This document shows, piece after piece, positions 1 to 8,589 of a stretch of DNA of 64,000 nucleotides; within the stretch, counting starts at the first letter, position 1; every line of letters starts with the position of its first letter. Made by a program: the position numbers and the translations under genes. The notes under the pieces are model-generated. The model was not told where the DNA came from and ran no database searches. It saw only the letters and a program-made list of their open reading frames with translations. The stretch comes from Rhizobium sp. S152 (lineage in GTDB: Bacteria > Pseudomonadota > Alphaproteobacteria > Rhizobiales > Rhizobiaceae): contig NZ_JAUDRZ010000026.1 of the NCBI RefSeq assembly GCF_030380735.1, positions 621,370-685,369 on the forward strand, in the 5' to 3' direction.

Positions 1-556
1 CTAACTTACTCAATCGAGGTGGTTTCCAGCACCCCGTCCGAGTGAAGTGAAGCGCAGTGCATGGCGGAACCACGGGTGAGAGCCGCGTGGGGTTTTGGTG
101 TGTTTGTGGGGATGCGGTGTGGGAAGTGAATGATCGAGAGGTTTTGCCGTGGAACACCCCCCTCTGCCCTGCCGGGCATCTCCCCCACAGGTGGCGGAGA
201 AGACTCGTGGCGGCATCTCAGTCCTCGCTCGGCAGCGCCACAGGTTAAGCCCTCCCCCTTGTGGGGGTCCGCGAGGACGGGGCGAGACACGCGGCTCGCC
301 CCAGGTGCGTTGGGAGGGGTCTTCATCCCACCCGCCCAACACCCCCAATCCCCTTCGCAATCGCAACATTTCACCTTGCAAAGCACAAAAAAACGCTTCG
401 CATCCTATCGAAATTTTCTTTCGCGGCATATATGAACCCGTGTGGCTTGCAGCACGCTTTCTCCCGGAGCGCCCCGCCGAGCCACCGCCGGCCCGTCCGA
501 CAGACGGCTTTCAACGGAAAATATCCGGCGTCAACAAGAACAAGAGGTATAAAAAA
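1..556. other. Intergenic region, no gene supported
   Basis: No reading frame here looks like a protein. All the ORFs are mutually overlapping, low-complexity translations of a GC-rich intergenic stretch. It holds a rhizobial-type intergenic repeat (about 154-272) and then a more AT-rich stretch from about 360 that probably carries the promoter of the transporter at 557. A short dyad (CGAAA and TTTCG arms separated by 5 bases) near 410-425 could be an operator, but it is too short to weigh. Confidence 0.6.
154..272. repeat. Rhizobial-type intergenic repeat, degenerate
   Basis: A C-rich arm (CCCCCCTCTGCCCTGCCGGG, then CATCTCCCCCACAGG) is followed about 60 bases later by CCCTCCCCCTTGTGGGG. Blocks of this look (CTCCCCCACA and CTCCCCC-TTGTGGGG near a CTGCCCTGCCGGGCAT motif) are recalled as a common intergenic repeat in Rhizobium and Mesorhizobium chromosomes. 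Naming the family is recognition from memory; a genome-wide self-search would settle copy number. Confidence 0.5.
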
Positions 557-1837
557 GTGGCTGGTATCATCACCAACAATGCCGCGACGACCCGCCCGGC
601 TTCATCCGCTCCCGCAGCGAATTATCGATTTGCCCTGGTGGCGCTGACATCGCTGTTCTTCATGTGGGGTTTCATCACCTGCCTGAACGACATCCTGATC
701 CCGCACCTGAAGAACGTCTTCCAGCTGAACTACACGCAGTCCATGCTGATCCAGCTGTGCTTCTTCGGCGCCTATTTCATCGTCTCGCTGCCCGCCGGCG
801 CGCTGGTCAAGCGCATCACCTATAAATGGGGCATCGTTGTCGGCCTGCTGGTCGCGGCAATTGGCTGCGCGCTGTTCATCCCGGCCGCCAGCTACCGTGT
901 CTATGCGCTGTTCCTGGGCGCGCTCTTCGTGCTCGCCACCGGCGTTACCATCCTCCAGGTCGCCGCCAACCCCTACGTGACCGTCCTCGGCCCGCCGGAT
1001 ACGGCAGCGAGCCGCCTCACCATGACGCAGGCATTCAATGCCCTCGGCACGACGCTGGCACCGGCATTCGGCGCCTTCCTGATCCTGTCGGCGACGACTG
1101 CGGCGGTTGCCGGCGCCACGCCCGAGCAGCTCGATGCCGTCAGAATGGCGGAAGCCGGCGCGGTGAAGTTCCCCTATATGCTGCTCGCCATCGCCTTCCT
1201 GGTGCTCGCCGCCGTGTTCGCAGCGCTCAAGCTGCCGCAGGTCGAAGGCTCGGACGATATCGCTCCGATCACCGATGGCGGCTCGGCCTGGCAGTATCGC
1301 CACCTCGTCCTCGGCGCGATCGGCATCTTCGTCTATGTCGGCGCTGAAGTGAGCATCGGCAGCTTCCTCGTCAACTTCCTGAGCCAGCCCGATATCGCCG
1401 GCATCTCCGAAGCCGATGCGGCGCACTACGTCTCCTACTTCTGGGGCGGCGCCATGGTCGGCCGCTTCATCGGTGCGGTGGCGATGCGCTATGTCGATGA
1501 CGGCAAGGCTCTCGCCTTCAATGCCGCCATTGCCATCATCCTGCTTCTCGTTACCGTCTTCTCGAGCGGCCATGTCGCAATGTGGTCGGTGCTGGCGATC
1601 GGCCTGTTCAATTCGATCATGTTCCCCACGATCTTCAGCCTCGGTCTCTACGGCCTCGGCAAACACACCAGCCAGGGCTCTGGCATCCTGTGCCTGGCGA
1701 TCGTCGGCGGCGCGTTGCTTCCCCTCGTTCAGGGCGGCCTTGCCGATACCATCGGCATCCACCTCGCCTTCCTGATGCCGGTGCTGTGCTACGCCTACAT
1801 CGCCTTCTACGGGCTGAAGGGCCACCGCCCGGCCTAA
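557..1837 (+). CDS. Sugar MFS transporter, FucP/GluP (glucose/galactose) type
   Basis: The predicted protein has 426 residues and is an inner-membrane proton-coupled sugar importer of the major facilitator superfamily. The N-terminus has the FucP/GluP hallmark FFMWGFITCLNDILIPHLK followed by a Q-S-M-L-I-Q first periplasmic segment. About 12 hydrophobic segments follow, with ANPYVTVLGPP around residue 138 and a loop near the middle. I chose the GTG at 557 because AGAGG lies 9 bases upstream and family homology starts soon after; the same frame runs open to 149 but that part is non-coding in character. Substrate is uncertain (glucose, galactose, fucose or N-acetylglucosamine transporters share these motifs). 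It stands alone, with a repeat directly after its stop. Confidence 0.88.
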   Translation: MAGIITNNAATTRPASSAPAANYRFALVALTSLFFMWGFITCLNDILIPHLKNVFQLNYTQSMLIQLCFFGAYFIVSLPAGALVKRITYKWGIVVGLLVAAIGCALFIPAASYRVYALFLGALFVLATGVTILQVAANPYVTVLGPPDTAASRLTMTQAFNALGTTLAPAFGAFLILSATTAAVAGATPEQLDAVRMAEAGAVKFPYMLLAIAFLVLAAVFAALKLPQVEGSDDIAPITDGGSAWQYRHLVLGAIGIFVYVGAEVSIGSFLVNFLSQPDIAGISEADAAHYVSYFWGGAMVGRFIGAVAMRYVDDGKALAFNAAIAIILLLVTVFSSGHVAMWSVLAIGLFNSIMFPTIFSLGLYGLGKHTSQGSGILCLAIVGGALLPLVQGGLADTIGIHLAFLMPVLCYAYIAFYGLKGHRPA

Positions 1838-1937
1838 AGCAATTCCAGGAAAAGTGCGAAAGCGGTTTTCCGTCCGGAATTGCGTGAAAACAAAAGGATA
1901 GAGCTGTTCCGCGATTCGAAGAAAAGCGGAATTGCTC
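1838..1937. repeat. RIME-like rhizobial intergenic mosaic element
   Basis: The element begins with AGCAATTCC directly after the transporter stop and ends with the complementary GGAATTGCT. Inside it has GGAAAA paired with TTTTCC and the string GTTTTCCGTCCGGAATTGCG. This organisation matches short palindromic mosaic repeats that are abundant between genes in Rhizobiales; the family name is recalled, not searched. It ends just before the palindrome upstream of pncA, so it may act as a transcription end for the transporter. Confidence 0.6.
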
Positions 1938-1949
1938 TAAGCTGTTGAC

Positions 1950-1982
1950 AATACGCTTCGTCGTTATATGGCGAAGCGTATT
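1950..1982. promoter_or_regulatory. Perfect 11-bp inverted repeat upstream of pncA, candidate operator
   Basis: AATACGCTTCG (1950-1960) and CGAAGCGTATT (1972-1982) are perfect inverted copies separated by 11 bases, which puts the arm centres 22 bp apart, about two helical turns. TTGACA at 1945-1950 runs into the left arm and TATATG (1965-1970) lies in the spacer, so a bound repressor would cover a promoter here, although the -35/-10 spacing as read (14) is short. The site lies 65 bases before the pncA start. The binding protein is unknown. Confidence 0.5.
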
Positions 1983-2046
1983 CCAGATTGCATCGGCGCG
2001 TCTCTCTTGGCATCTTGCACCGCAATAATTCCAGGGAGACGTGCCG

Positions 2047-2673
2047 ATGAAAGCCTTGCTGCTGGTCGATATTCAGAACGGTTTCTGCCCCGGCGGCAAT
2101 CTCGCCGTGCCCGAGGGCGACGAGATCGTCACGCTCGCCAACCAGCTGATCGGCAGCGGCAAATACGACCTGATCGTCGCCTCGCAGGATTGGCACCCCG
2201 CCGACCATGGCAGCTTCGCCTCCTCCCATCCGGGCAAAAACCCCTTCGAAATCGGCACCCTCGGCGGCAAGCCGCAGATGCTGTGGCCAGACCACTGCGT
2301 ACAGGGCACCCGCGACGCCGAACTGCACCCCGAGCTCAGAACGGCGGAGATCGACCTCATCCTGCAGAAGGGCGAGAACCGCAATATCGACAGCTACTCA
2401 GCCTTCCGTGACAACGCCCAGGATGCCCACACCGGTCTTGCCGAGTTTCTGAAGGAGCGCGAGATCACCGAACTGGATATCTGCGGCCTGGCGACGGACT
2501 ACTGCGTACGCTTCACGGCGCTCGATGCCGTCGAGATGATGCCATCGGTCAAGGTCCGTTTCATCGAGGACGCCAGCCGCGGCATCACGCCTGATGGTGT
2601 CGAGGCCGCGATCGCCGAGATGCGGGTCGAAGGCATCGAGATCATCACCAGCACCGAGGCGCTGGCCGGCTGA
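2047..2673 (+). CDS. pncA: Nicotinamidase (PncA), nicotinamide to nicotinate
   Basis: The 208-residue cysteine hydrolase of the isochorismatase-like fold deamidates nicotinamide to nicotinate in the NAD salvage pathway, in the cytoplasm. The catalytic triad is visible as D8 (LLVDIQNGF), K108 (LQKGEN) and C153 (LATDYCV). The metal site is D48, H50 (SQDWHPADH) and H83 (LWPDHCVQGT). Length fits the E. coli enzyme (about 213). A GTG lies six bases upstream in the same frame, but GGGAGA at 2034-2039 is correctly spaced only for the ATG at 2047. Its stop abuts the stop of the convergent DUF2164 gene. The inverted repeat upstream suggests repressor control. Confidence 0.95.
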   Translation: MKALLLVDIQNGFCPGGNLAVPEGDEIVTLANQLIGSGKYDLIVASQDWHPADHGSFASSHPGKNPFEIGTLGGKPQMLWPDHCVQGTRDAELHPELRTAEIDLILQKGENRNIDSYSAFRDNAQDAHTGLAEFLKEREITELDICGLATDYCVRFTALDAVEMMPSVKVRFIEDASRGITPDGVEAAIAEMRVEGIEIITSTEALAG

Positions 2674-2922
2674 TCAATCGGTCGCGTCGCGCTGCATCTG
2701 GTAGACGTCGTCAGAAAAATCGTCGATCCGTTTCGACAGCGCCACCTGCGCATCCTCGAGCCCCTGCTTGTAATAGGCGGCACCGATCTCCTTGCTCAAG
2801 AACTCCATGACCATCTCAGCCTTCAGTATTCCGATCGGCTGGTCGAGCTCGCTGTCGAAATAATGGCGGATTCGCTCCAGCAATGCCGCCTTGTCGTCCT
2901 TCGCAAATTCGATCGTCTTCAT
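2674..2922 (-). CDS. DUF2164 family protein
   Basis: An 82-residue, mostly helical cytoplasmic protein. The pattern I-R-H-Y-F-D-S-E-L-D, then E-F-L-S-K-E-I-G-A-A-Y-Y-K-Q-G-L, is the hallmark of the DUF2164 family of small proteins of unknown function. The ATG at 2922 is preceded by GGTGAGGGGACG, a good ribosome binding site. It is convergent with pncA, with stop codons adjacent and no room for a conventional terminator. No function can be assigned. Confidence 0.82.
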   Translation of the reverse strand: MKTIEFAKDDKAALLERIRHYFDSELDQPIGILKAEMVMEFLSKEIGAAYYKQGLEDAQVALSKRIDDFSDDVYQMQRDATD

Positions 2923-3053
2923 CGTCCCCTCACCTCCGAGTGCGTTTAGGATGGACCGTTCAGTGAAATCGATCGGTCAATCAAGGAAATTCGTTTGCAG
3001 CACCGGGTTCATAACCTTAGAGGGAGTTCAAATTTCCAGAAGGATCGTCGCCG

Positions 3054-3770
3054 ATGAGTCGCGCGGATTTTTTCGAGGGATTGCGCGGCGGTTCTGCCGT
3101 GGCGCTCGCCTCGGCCCCTTTCGGCGCGCTGTTCGGCGCGCTTGCCGCCGATAACGGCATGTCGCTCTTCCAGCTGACCTTCATGAGCGCCACGGTCTAT
3201 GCCGGCGCCAGCCAGATGGTCGGTCTCGAACTGTTCGGCCACGACGTGCAGGCGTGGGTGATCATCGCCTCGATCCTCGCCGTCAACTTCCGCCATGTGC
3301 TCTATTCGGCGGCCATTGCCCCCTATATCAAGCACTTCACCGGCCTGCAGAAATTCTTCACCTTCTTCCTGCTGGTGGATCCGCAATTCGCCGAGACGGT
3401 GAAGCGTCAGGAGTCCGGCAGGCAGGTCACCTTCGCCTGGTATCTCGGCTTCGGCATCATCATCTACGTGCCCTGGGTCATCGTCAGCCTGATCGGCGGC
3501 CTGCTCGGCAGCTTCATCGGCGATCCCAAGGCGATCGGCCTCGATATCCTGCTGCCCGCCTATTTCCTCGGCATCGTCCTCGATTTCCGCCATCGCGACA
3601 ACTTCCTGCCGGTGGCAGGCGTCAGCGCCGTTGCCTCGGTGATCGCCTATCACTACGTCGGCTCGCCCTGGCACGTCAGCCTCGGCGCCGCCGCGGGCAT
3701 CGTCCTCGCCGCCCTCTTCCCGCCGCCGCCGCGCGAGCAGGAACTCGAATCCGATCTGCACGAGGTGTGA
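3054..3770 (+). CDS. azlC: AzlC family branched-chain amino acid exporter, large subunit
   Basis: The 238-residue polytopic inner-membrane protein has the AzlC signature at its start: F-F-E-G-L-R-G-G, then P-F-G-A-L-F-G-A-L-A, then S-A-T-V-Y-A-G-A-S-Q-M-V around residues 43-55. With AzlD it forms an exporter for branched-chain amino acids or analogues; the E. coli counterpart YgaZH exports valine and methionine. AAGGA sits 9 bases before the ATG. Its TGA overlaps the ATG of azlD by one base (TGATG), which indicates translational coupling. Substrate cannot be read from the sequence. Confidence 0.9.
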   Translation: MSRADFFEGLRGGSAVALASAPFGALFGALAADNGMSLFQLTFMSATVYAGASQMVGLELFGHDVQAWVIIASILAVNFRHVLYSAAIAPYIKHFTGLQKFFTFFLLVDPQFAETVKRQESGRQVTFAWYLGFGIIIYVPWVIVSLIGGLLGSFIGDPKAIGLDILLPAYFLGIVLDFRHRDNFLPVAGVSAVASVIAYHYVGSPWHVSLGAAAGIVLAALFPPPPREQELESDLHEV

Positions 3771-4081
3771 TGATGGAAACCGATCTCCACATGCTCCTCC
3801 TCATTCTCGGCGCCGCGGTCGCGACCTACGGCACCCGCATCGGCGGCTATATCCTCATCACCACGATGAAGCGCATTCCGCCAAGAATGGAAGCGGCGCT
3901 TGCCGCCGTGCCGGCCGCGGTGCTGACCACGCTGGTCGCGCCATCCTTCTTCACCGGTGGTTGGGATTCGAAGTTGGCGCTTGTCGTGGCACTGGCCGTC
4001 GGCCTCCGCTTCTCGCACAGCTGGATGCTGGTCGCCGCCTGGGTCGTCGTCATGACATGGCGTCACACGCTGGGCATGTGA
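3770..4081 (+). CDS. azlD: AzlD family branched-chain amino acid exporter, small subunit
   Basis: The 103-residue protein has four predicted hydrophobic helices. The motif Y-G-T-R-I-G-G-Y near residue 20 and V-P-A-A-V-L-T-T-L-V-A-P around residue 45 are typical of AzlD/YgaH. It starts at the first of two consecutive ATG codons, the first overlapping the azlC stop, so ribosomes probably reinitiate from azlC. Partner of AzlC in the exporter. The stop lies 31 bases from the convergent stop of the aminopeptidase gene. Confidence 0.88.
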   Translation: MMETDLHMLLLILGAAVATYGTRIGGYILITTMKRIPPRMEAALAAVPAAVLTTLVAPSFFTGGWDSKLALVVALAVGLRFSHSWMLVAAWVVVMTWRHTLGM

Positions 4082-4112
4082 CGCCACGGCAAGGCTTCAT
4101 CGACAAGGCCTA

Positions 4113-5948
4113 TCAATACTCCAGTGGCAGCGTCGCGTTCTCCAGCCATGCCTTGACGTCATGATCGTGGATGAGCGGCATCAGCGCCTCGCGGGTGCGC
4201 TCGTGATAATCGTTGAACCAGTGCAGCTCGTCATGCGTCAGAAGCTCGGCAATGACGAGGTCGCGATCGATCGGGCAGAAGGTCAGCGTCTCGAAACCGA
4301 GCATCGCCATGTCGCCCCCTTCGATCGCCTCCGGCTCCCTGATGTAGATCAGGTTCTCGATGCGGATGCCGAAGGCGCCCGGCCGATAATAGCCCGGTTC
4401 GTTGGAGAGGATCATGCCGGGCAGAAGCTCCTGCGTCGACATCCGCGAAATCCGCTGCGGCCCCTCGTGTACCGAGAGATAGGAGCCGACGCCGTGGCCC
4501 GTTCCATGGCCGAAATCGACGCCCGCCCGCCACAGCGCGATGCGCGCCAAGGGATCGAGATCGCAGCCGCGCGTGCCTTTCGGGAAGCGGGCGGTGCTGA
4601 TCTGGATCATGCCCTTCAGCACCAGTGTGAAGAAACGCTTCTGCTCCTCGGAAACCTCGCCGACACCGACCGTGCGGGTGATATCCGTCGTGCCGTTGAT
4701 GTACTGCGCACCGGAATCGATCAGGAACAGTTCGCCTGCTTCCAGCTTGCGGTTGCTCTCCGTGGTCACGCGATAATGCATGATCGCCGCATGTTCGCCG
4801 GCGCCGGAAATCGTGTCGAAGGAAATGTCCTTAAGCGGGTTCTGCATGCTCTGGCCGACGCGTGCCCTCACCGCCTCGAGCTTCTCCGCGACCTCGATCT
4901 CGGTGACGGTTCCGGCCTTGGTCTGCGCCAGCCAGCAGAGGAATTCCACCATCGCCGCGCCATCCTGCAGATGCGCCGCCGCCGAACCGTTGATCTCGAC
5001 GGTGTTCTTCACCGCCCGCGGCAGTTTGGCCGGATCGTTGCCCTCGACGACCTCGCCGCCCGCCTTGCGGATGATTTCGGCCAGCCCGTAGGAGGTCAGG
5101 TCGGGATCGACAAGCACCCGGCCGCCATCACGGGAAACGGCGGCAAGGCTACCTTCCAGCGTCGACGGCGGCAGCTGCGTGCACATCTGCGCCAGATAGG
5201 CCTCGACCTCGATGCCGGTCTTGCGCTTGTCGAGAAACAGCTCGGCCTTGCCGTCGGCATGAACGATGGCGCGCGCCAGAGGATGCGGCGTATGCGGCAC
5301 GTCGGCGCCTCGGATGTTGAAGATCCAGGCAACCGAGGACGGATCGGCGATCAGCACCGCCTTCAGGTTCTTCTTCACGAGATCGGCTGCGATCGTCGCC
5401 AGCTTGTCGGTTGCGAGCACGCCGGCCTGCACGATATTCTGCAGCACCACCTGCCCCAGCGGCTCCTGCGGCCGGTCGGCCCACAGCCGGTCGAGTGGAT
5501 TGTGCGGCAGAAGCACCAGCGAACCGCCGATCCCGGCCAAAGCCTTCTCCAGACGCCTGACCTCGGCGCCCGAATGCAGCCAGGGATCGATGCCGAGCCG
5601 CATCCCCTTGACGCCGTTGTTGCTGATCCACAGATGCGGCGGCTCGCCGACGAGATCGCCTCCGGTAAAGACCGTTCCATCAACCTGCTCGGCAAGCTGC
5701 GTCACGTAGCGTCCGTCGACGAAGACGATCGCCTGCGAGCGCAGCACCATCGCCACGCCGGCCGATCCGGTGAAGCCCGTCAGCCAGGAAAGCCGCTCCG
5801 CGCAGGCCGGCACGTATTCGCCGTTGAACTCGTCGGCGCGCGGCACAAGAAAACCGTCGATCCCGAGCGCATCGAAATTCGCGCGCAACGCCGAAACCCG
5901 ATCGCGGCCGAATTGTGGCGTGGAGGTGACTTCAAAGGACTGGAACAT
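4113..5948 (-). CDS. M24 family Xaa-Pro aminopeptidase (aminopeptidase P, long form)
   Basis: A 611-residue cytoplasmic metallopeptidase that removes N-terminal residues preceding proline. The architecture is two creatinase-type N-terminal domains (about 1-290), the pita-bread M24 catalytic domain (about 300-540) and the C-terminal M24_C extension. Length and layout match the eukaryote-like APP1 form rather than the 440-residue E. coli PepP. Dimetal ligands are visible: D in FLIDSGAQY and in GTTDITRTV, H in GTGHGVGSYLSVHEGP, E in LSNEPGYY and E in IRIENLIY. The frame is open further upstream, but homology begins at MFQSFEV (5948). Divergent from the small gene at 6226. Confidence 0.92.
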   Translation of the reverse strand: MFQSFEVTSTPQFGRDRVSALRANFDALGIDGFLVPRADEFNGEYVPACAERLSWLTGFTGSAGVAMVLRSQAIVFVDGRYVTQLAEQVDGTVFTGGDLVGEPPHLWISNNGVKGMRLGIDPWLHSGAEVRRLEKALAGIGGSLVLLPHNPLDRLWADRPQEPLGQVVLQNIVQAGVLATDKLATIAADLVKKNLKAVLIADPSSVAWIFNIRGADVPHTPHPLARAIVHADGKAELFLDKRKTGIEVEAYLAQMCTQLPPSTLEGSLAAVSRDGGRVLVDPDLTSYGLAEIIRKAGGEVVEGNDPAKLPRAVKNTVEINGSAAAHLQDGAAMVEFLCWLAQTKAGTVTEIEVAEKLEAVRARVGQSMQNPLKDISFDTISGAGEHAAIMHYRVTTESNRKLEAGELFLIDSGAQYINGTTDITRTVGVGEVSEEQKRFFTLVLKGMIQISTARFPKGTRGCDLDPLARIALWRAGVDFGHGTGHGVGSYLSVHEGPQRISRMSTQELLPGMILSNEPGYYRPGAFGIRIENLIYIREPEAIEGGDMAMLGFETLTFCPIDRDLVIAELLTHDELHWFNDYHERTREALMPLIHDHDVKAWLENATLPLEY

Positions 5949-6225
5949 ACTGGAAAACCTGCTGTTTGGACGAATCCCGCAAGACGGGAGAGCGGCTATG
6001 TTATCGAAATCCAAGGCAAATGGGAGAAAAACCGGTTCCTCCCGACGGACCATTGAACCGTCCATTATTTCGGCAGAAATGAGGCGCCGTTTTCCAAACT
6101 GGCACGCTTTATGCTTTGCGTGCATAGCTCCCATGAAGGAAAGCCCCTGCCTGAAATTTTTCGAATGGTTATATAGGCCTCATCGCAATGGTTCGAGATG
6201 AACCGGAAACACAAGGAATTTAGAA

Positions 6226-6399
6226 ATGACTGCCTCTCTGTCGCGCTCCGCTTACAGCAGCCCGGTACAGGCTGGCGAGCGCCAGACTGTCCGTCACATC
6301 ATCGGCTCGCGCCGCCCGCAGAACGAGGGTGCCCTCGCGATGCTGGGCTCCAGCCACAAGGCCACGCGCTACAACGGCGCAAACAGCTACGCATTCTGA
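6226..6399 (+). CDS. Small basic conserved-looking protein, 57 residues
   Basis: A short ORF preceded by AAGGAA with 8-base spacing. The product starts MTASLSRSAYSSP, is rich in Ser, Arg and Ala, contains IIGSRRPQNEGALAML and ends N-G-A-N-S-Y-A-F. It has no membrane segment or signal peptide. It is divergent from the aminopeptidase gene and is followed about 120 bases later by a good terminator, so the layout is that of a real monocistronic gene. I do not recognise a function. Codon third positions are GC-rich like the neighbours. Confidence 0.6.
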   Translation: MTASLSRSAYSSPVQAGERQTVRHIIGSRRPQNEGALAMLGSSHKATRYNGANSYAF

Positions 6400-6517
6400 G
6401 CAACTCGTCGATCCGTTTCTCCTCCTCCCTCCCGGATTGGCGATCAGAATAAGTAGAAGTCCGCTCGAGCTCTCCTCCTCATCAAGCTCGCGGACAAAGA
6501 CCGGGAAACCGGATCAA

Positions 6518-6548
6518 AGGCGGTGCCACTGGCGCCGCCTTTTCTTTT
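6518..6548 (+). terminator. Rho-independent terminator
   Basis: AGGCGGTGCC and GGCGCCGCCT form a 10-bp stem (one G-U pair) around a 3-base loop, followed by TTTCTTTT. It ends plus-strand transcription from the small gene at 6226, just before the convergent stop of prmA. Confidence 0.85.
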
Positions 6549-6566
6549 GTGAACGCTCTCCCGCCC

Positions 6567-7445
6567 TTACGGACGGTCGAGATGGATCGTCACCCAGCCG
6601 TTGCGCCAGATGGTGCGGACATGGCGCAGATGCGCGCCGTTATAGGCGGAAAGCACCTTCCACCGCTGCTCGGCCAGGATGCCCGACAGGACGACCGACC
6701 CACCCGGCGCCAGGTGATTGACGAGCTGCGGCGCCATCTTGATCAACGGCCGCGCCAGGATGTTGGCGATGATCAGATCGAAGGGACCGTGCGACGAGAA
6801 GGCCGTGGAGTGAAAACCCGGCGCCGTCTCGGTGGAGATACCACTGGCAATGCCGTTGCGCCGGACGTTCTCGGCGGCCACCCGCGTCGCGATCGGATCG
6901 ATGTCGGTGGCGAGAACCGGGACGTTCTTCAGCTTGCGCACGGCAATCGCCAGCACGCCGCTGCCAGTGCCGAGATCGAGCGCATTGCGCACCCGCCGCG
7001 ACCGCACCACATGGTCGATCACTTCAAGGCAGCCCGCCGTGGTGCCGTGATGCCCGGTGCCGAAAGCCTGTCCGGCATCGATCTCGATGGCGATGTCGCC
7101 CGAACGCACCTTGTCGCGATCATGGGACCCATGCACCAGGAACCGCCCTGCCCGCACCGGCTTCAGCCCTTCGAGCGACTTCGCCACCCAGTCGACCTCG
7201 GGGATGACCTCGCGCTCGACCGTCATCTGCGGAAACGCCTGGGACAGCGCCTCCTGGACGCGAACGCGAACACCCGCTTCGTCCTCGCGCATCATGTAAA
7301 CCGAGGCTTCCCAGATATCCTTCTTCTCGTCGATCTCGGTGGTGGCGATCGCGAAATCTTCTTCGCCGAACACTTCCGACAGAAGATCGAGGACTTCCCC
7401 GGCCAGCACTTCGGTGGTCGTCACATAAAGGCGTATTTCACTCAA
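6567..7445 (-). CDS. prmA: Ribosomal protein L11 methyltransferase PrmA
   Basis: The 292-residue cytoplasmic SAM-dependent enzyme trimethylates ribosomal protein L11. The N-terminal substrate-recognition domain is followed by the catalytic domain with GQAFGTGHHGTTAGCLE, the SAM motif LDLGTGSGVLAI and the N/D-hA-N motif IIANILARPL. Start choice is unusual: homologues begin S-E-I-R-L-Y-V-T-T-T, which here is reached by a TTG at 7445 with GGAAAG upstream. Two in-frame ATGs at 7475 and 7502 have no ribosome binding site, and they overlap or sit against the end of the upstream gene. Same strand as the monooxygenase and SCO genes. Confidence 0.93.
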   Translation of the reverse strand: MSEIRLYVTTTEVLAGEVLDLLSEVFGEEDFAIATTEIDEKKDIWEASVYMMREDEAGVRVRVQEALSQAFPQMTVEREVIPEVDWVAKSLEGLKPVRAGRFLVHGSHDRDKVRSGDIAIEIDAGQAFGTGHHGTTAGCLEVIDHVVRSRRVRNALDLGTGSGVLAIAVRKLKNVPVLATDIDPIATRVAAENVRRNGIASGISTETAPGFHSTAFSSHGPFDLIIANILARPLIKMAPQLVNHLAPGGSVVLSGILAEQRWKVLSAYNGAHLRHVRTIWRNGWVTIHLDRP

Positions 7446-7461
7446 GGTCGGTCTTTCCAGT

Positions 7462-8585
7462 TCAAACGGCGCCATCGATCCATGGCGGTGGTGGCGTATC
7501 ACAACCGGAAACGCCGCGCAGCAATTTCTGTGAGAATTGAGGCAGTCTGAAAAGCATCGGCATCGCGAAATTACGAACCGCGATCGCCAGCGGGTTGCTC
7601 ATCGTGAACAGCGACGTCAGCTGCCGCGTCTGCCTCAGCACCATATGCACCGCCGGCATCCGCAGCCGCGAATAGTCGCTTTCCCGCCCCTCGGAAATCA
7701 GCCATGCCAGCCAGCAGGCATCCTCGATGCCCAGATTCATGCCCCGAGCGCCGGCCGGCGAATGGATATGCCGGCATCGCCCACGAGAAACACGTTGCCT
7801 TTCGACAGCGTCTCGGCGTGGCGGAAGTGGATGCGGAAATCGGACGCCCAGACCCGCTCGGCGACAGGCGCCGGATGGACGATCCGGCTTTCGAAGTCGG
7901 GTAGCGTCGAGATGAAGCGAAGCATATCGCGATCGACAGGCAGCCGGCCGATCATGCCGGGATTGACGAGCTGCATCTCGACGAAATGCGTATCGACAGG
8001 CGCCGCGTAGCGAAAGTCCGCCAGATAGAAACGGCTCTCCAAGGCATCTCCGGGAAAGCCGAGACCGACGGCCTTGCGCACGGCCGAGTGCGCACCATCC
8101 GCCGCGATAACGATGTCGAAGGCAGCACTCTCAACCGAACCGTCGGCCTTACGCAAGGTGACACGTGGCTCAGCTGGATTGTCGACGGCGACCACCGTGG
8201 TCTGCCACTCCGGCACCACTTCGTAATCGGAAAGCTTGCCGAGCAGCAAGCGCTCGGTATGCCCTTGCGAGAGGGCGTGCAGGGCGCCGTAGGGGCCGGG
8301 AACGCGTGTCGTATCCAGCGTGGCGAGCACCTTGCCGCCGGAGACGACGCGGAACTGCACCAGCCGCTGGGCTTCCTGAAGGATCGCGTCCGTCACGCTG
8401 GACGGAGCCAGCAATGTCAGCGTTCGGGCGTTGATGCCGAGCGCCCGACTTTCCGCCACCGGAACCGTGCCGGCGTCGCTGTCGACCACGCGAGGGCGAA
8501 AGCCGCGCCGCGCGAGCTCCAGGGCAACGGTCAGGCCGGCGGCACCCGCACCGGCCACCAGAATGCTGCGATGCCCGGCCGCCAT
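7462..8585 (-). pseudogene. FAD-dependent monooxygenase, broken by a 1-base frameshift
   Basis: The N-terminal part (7737-8585) has the FAD Rossmann motif VAGAGAAGLTVALELARRG and the DG motif VIAADGAHSAVRK of PheA/PobA-type aromatic hydroxylases. At the second FAD motif the frame reads GNVFLVGDAG and then runs out of frame to a stop. The neighbouring frame (7462-7740) continues as MNLGIEDACWLAWLI and then about 75 plausible residues. One missing base near 7770 (GGC-AT-ATC for an expected GGC-CAT-ATC) exactly restores GDAGHIHSPAGARGMNLGIEDA-like sequence. It is either a recent pseudogene or a sequencing error; the rest is intact and about 374 residues in total, a normal length. Confidence 0.82.
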
Positions 8586-8589
8586 GGTG

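Noticed and set aside
149..556. Long open frame upstream of the sugar transporter start
   Set aside because: Low-complexity Pro/Arg-rich translation of the intergenic repeat; family homology and a good ribosome site begin at 557.
5998..6201. 67-codon plus-strand ORF upstream of the small gene at 6226
   Set aside because: No ribosome site, overlaps the aminopeptidase promoter region, and composition is not protein-like.
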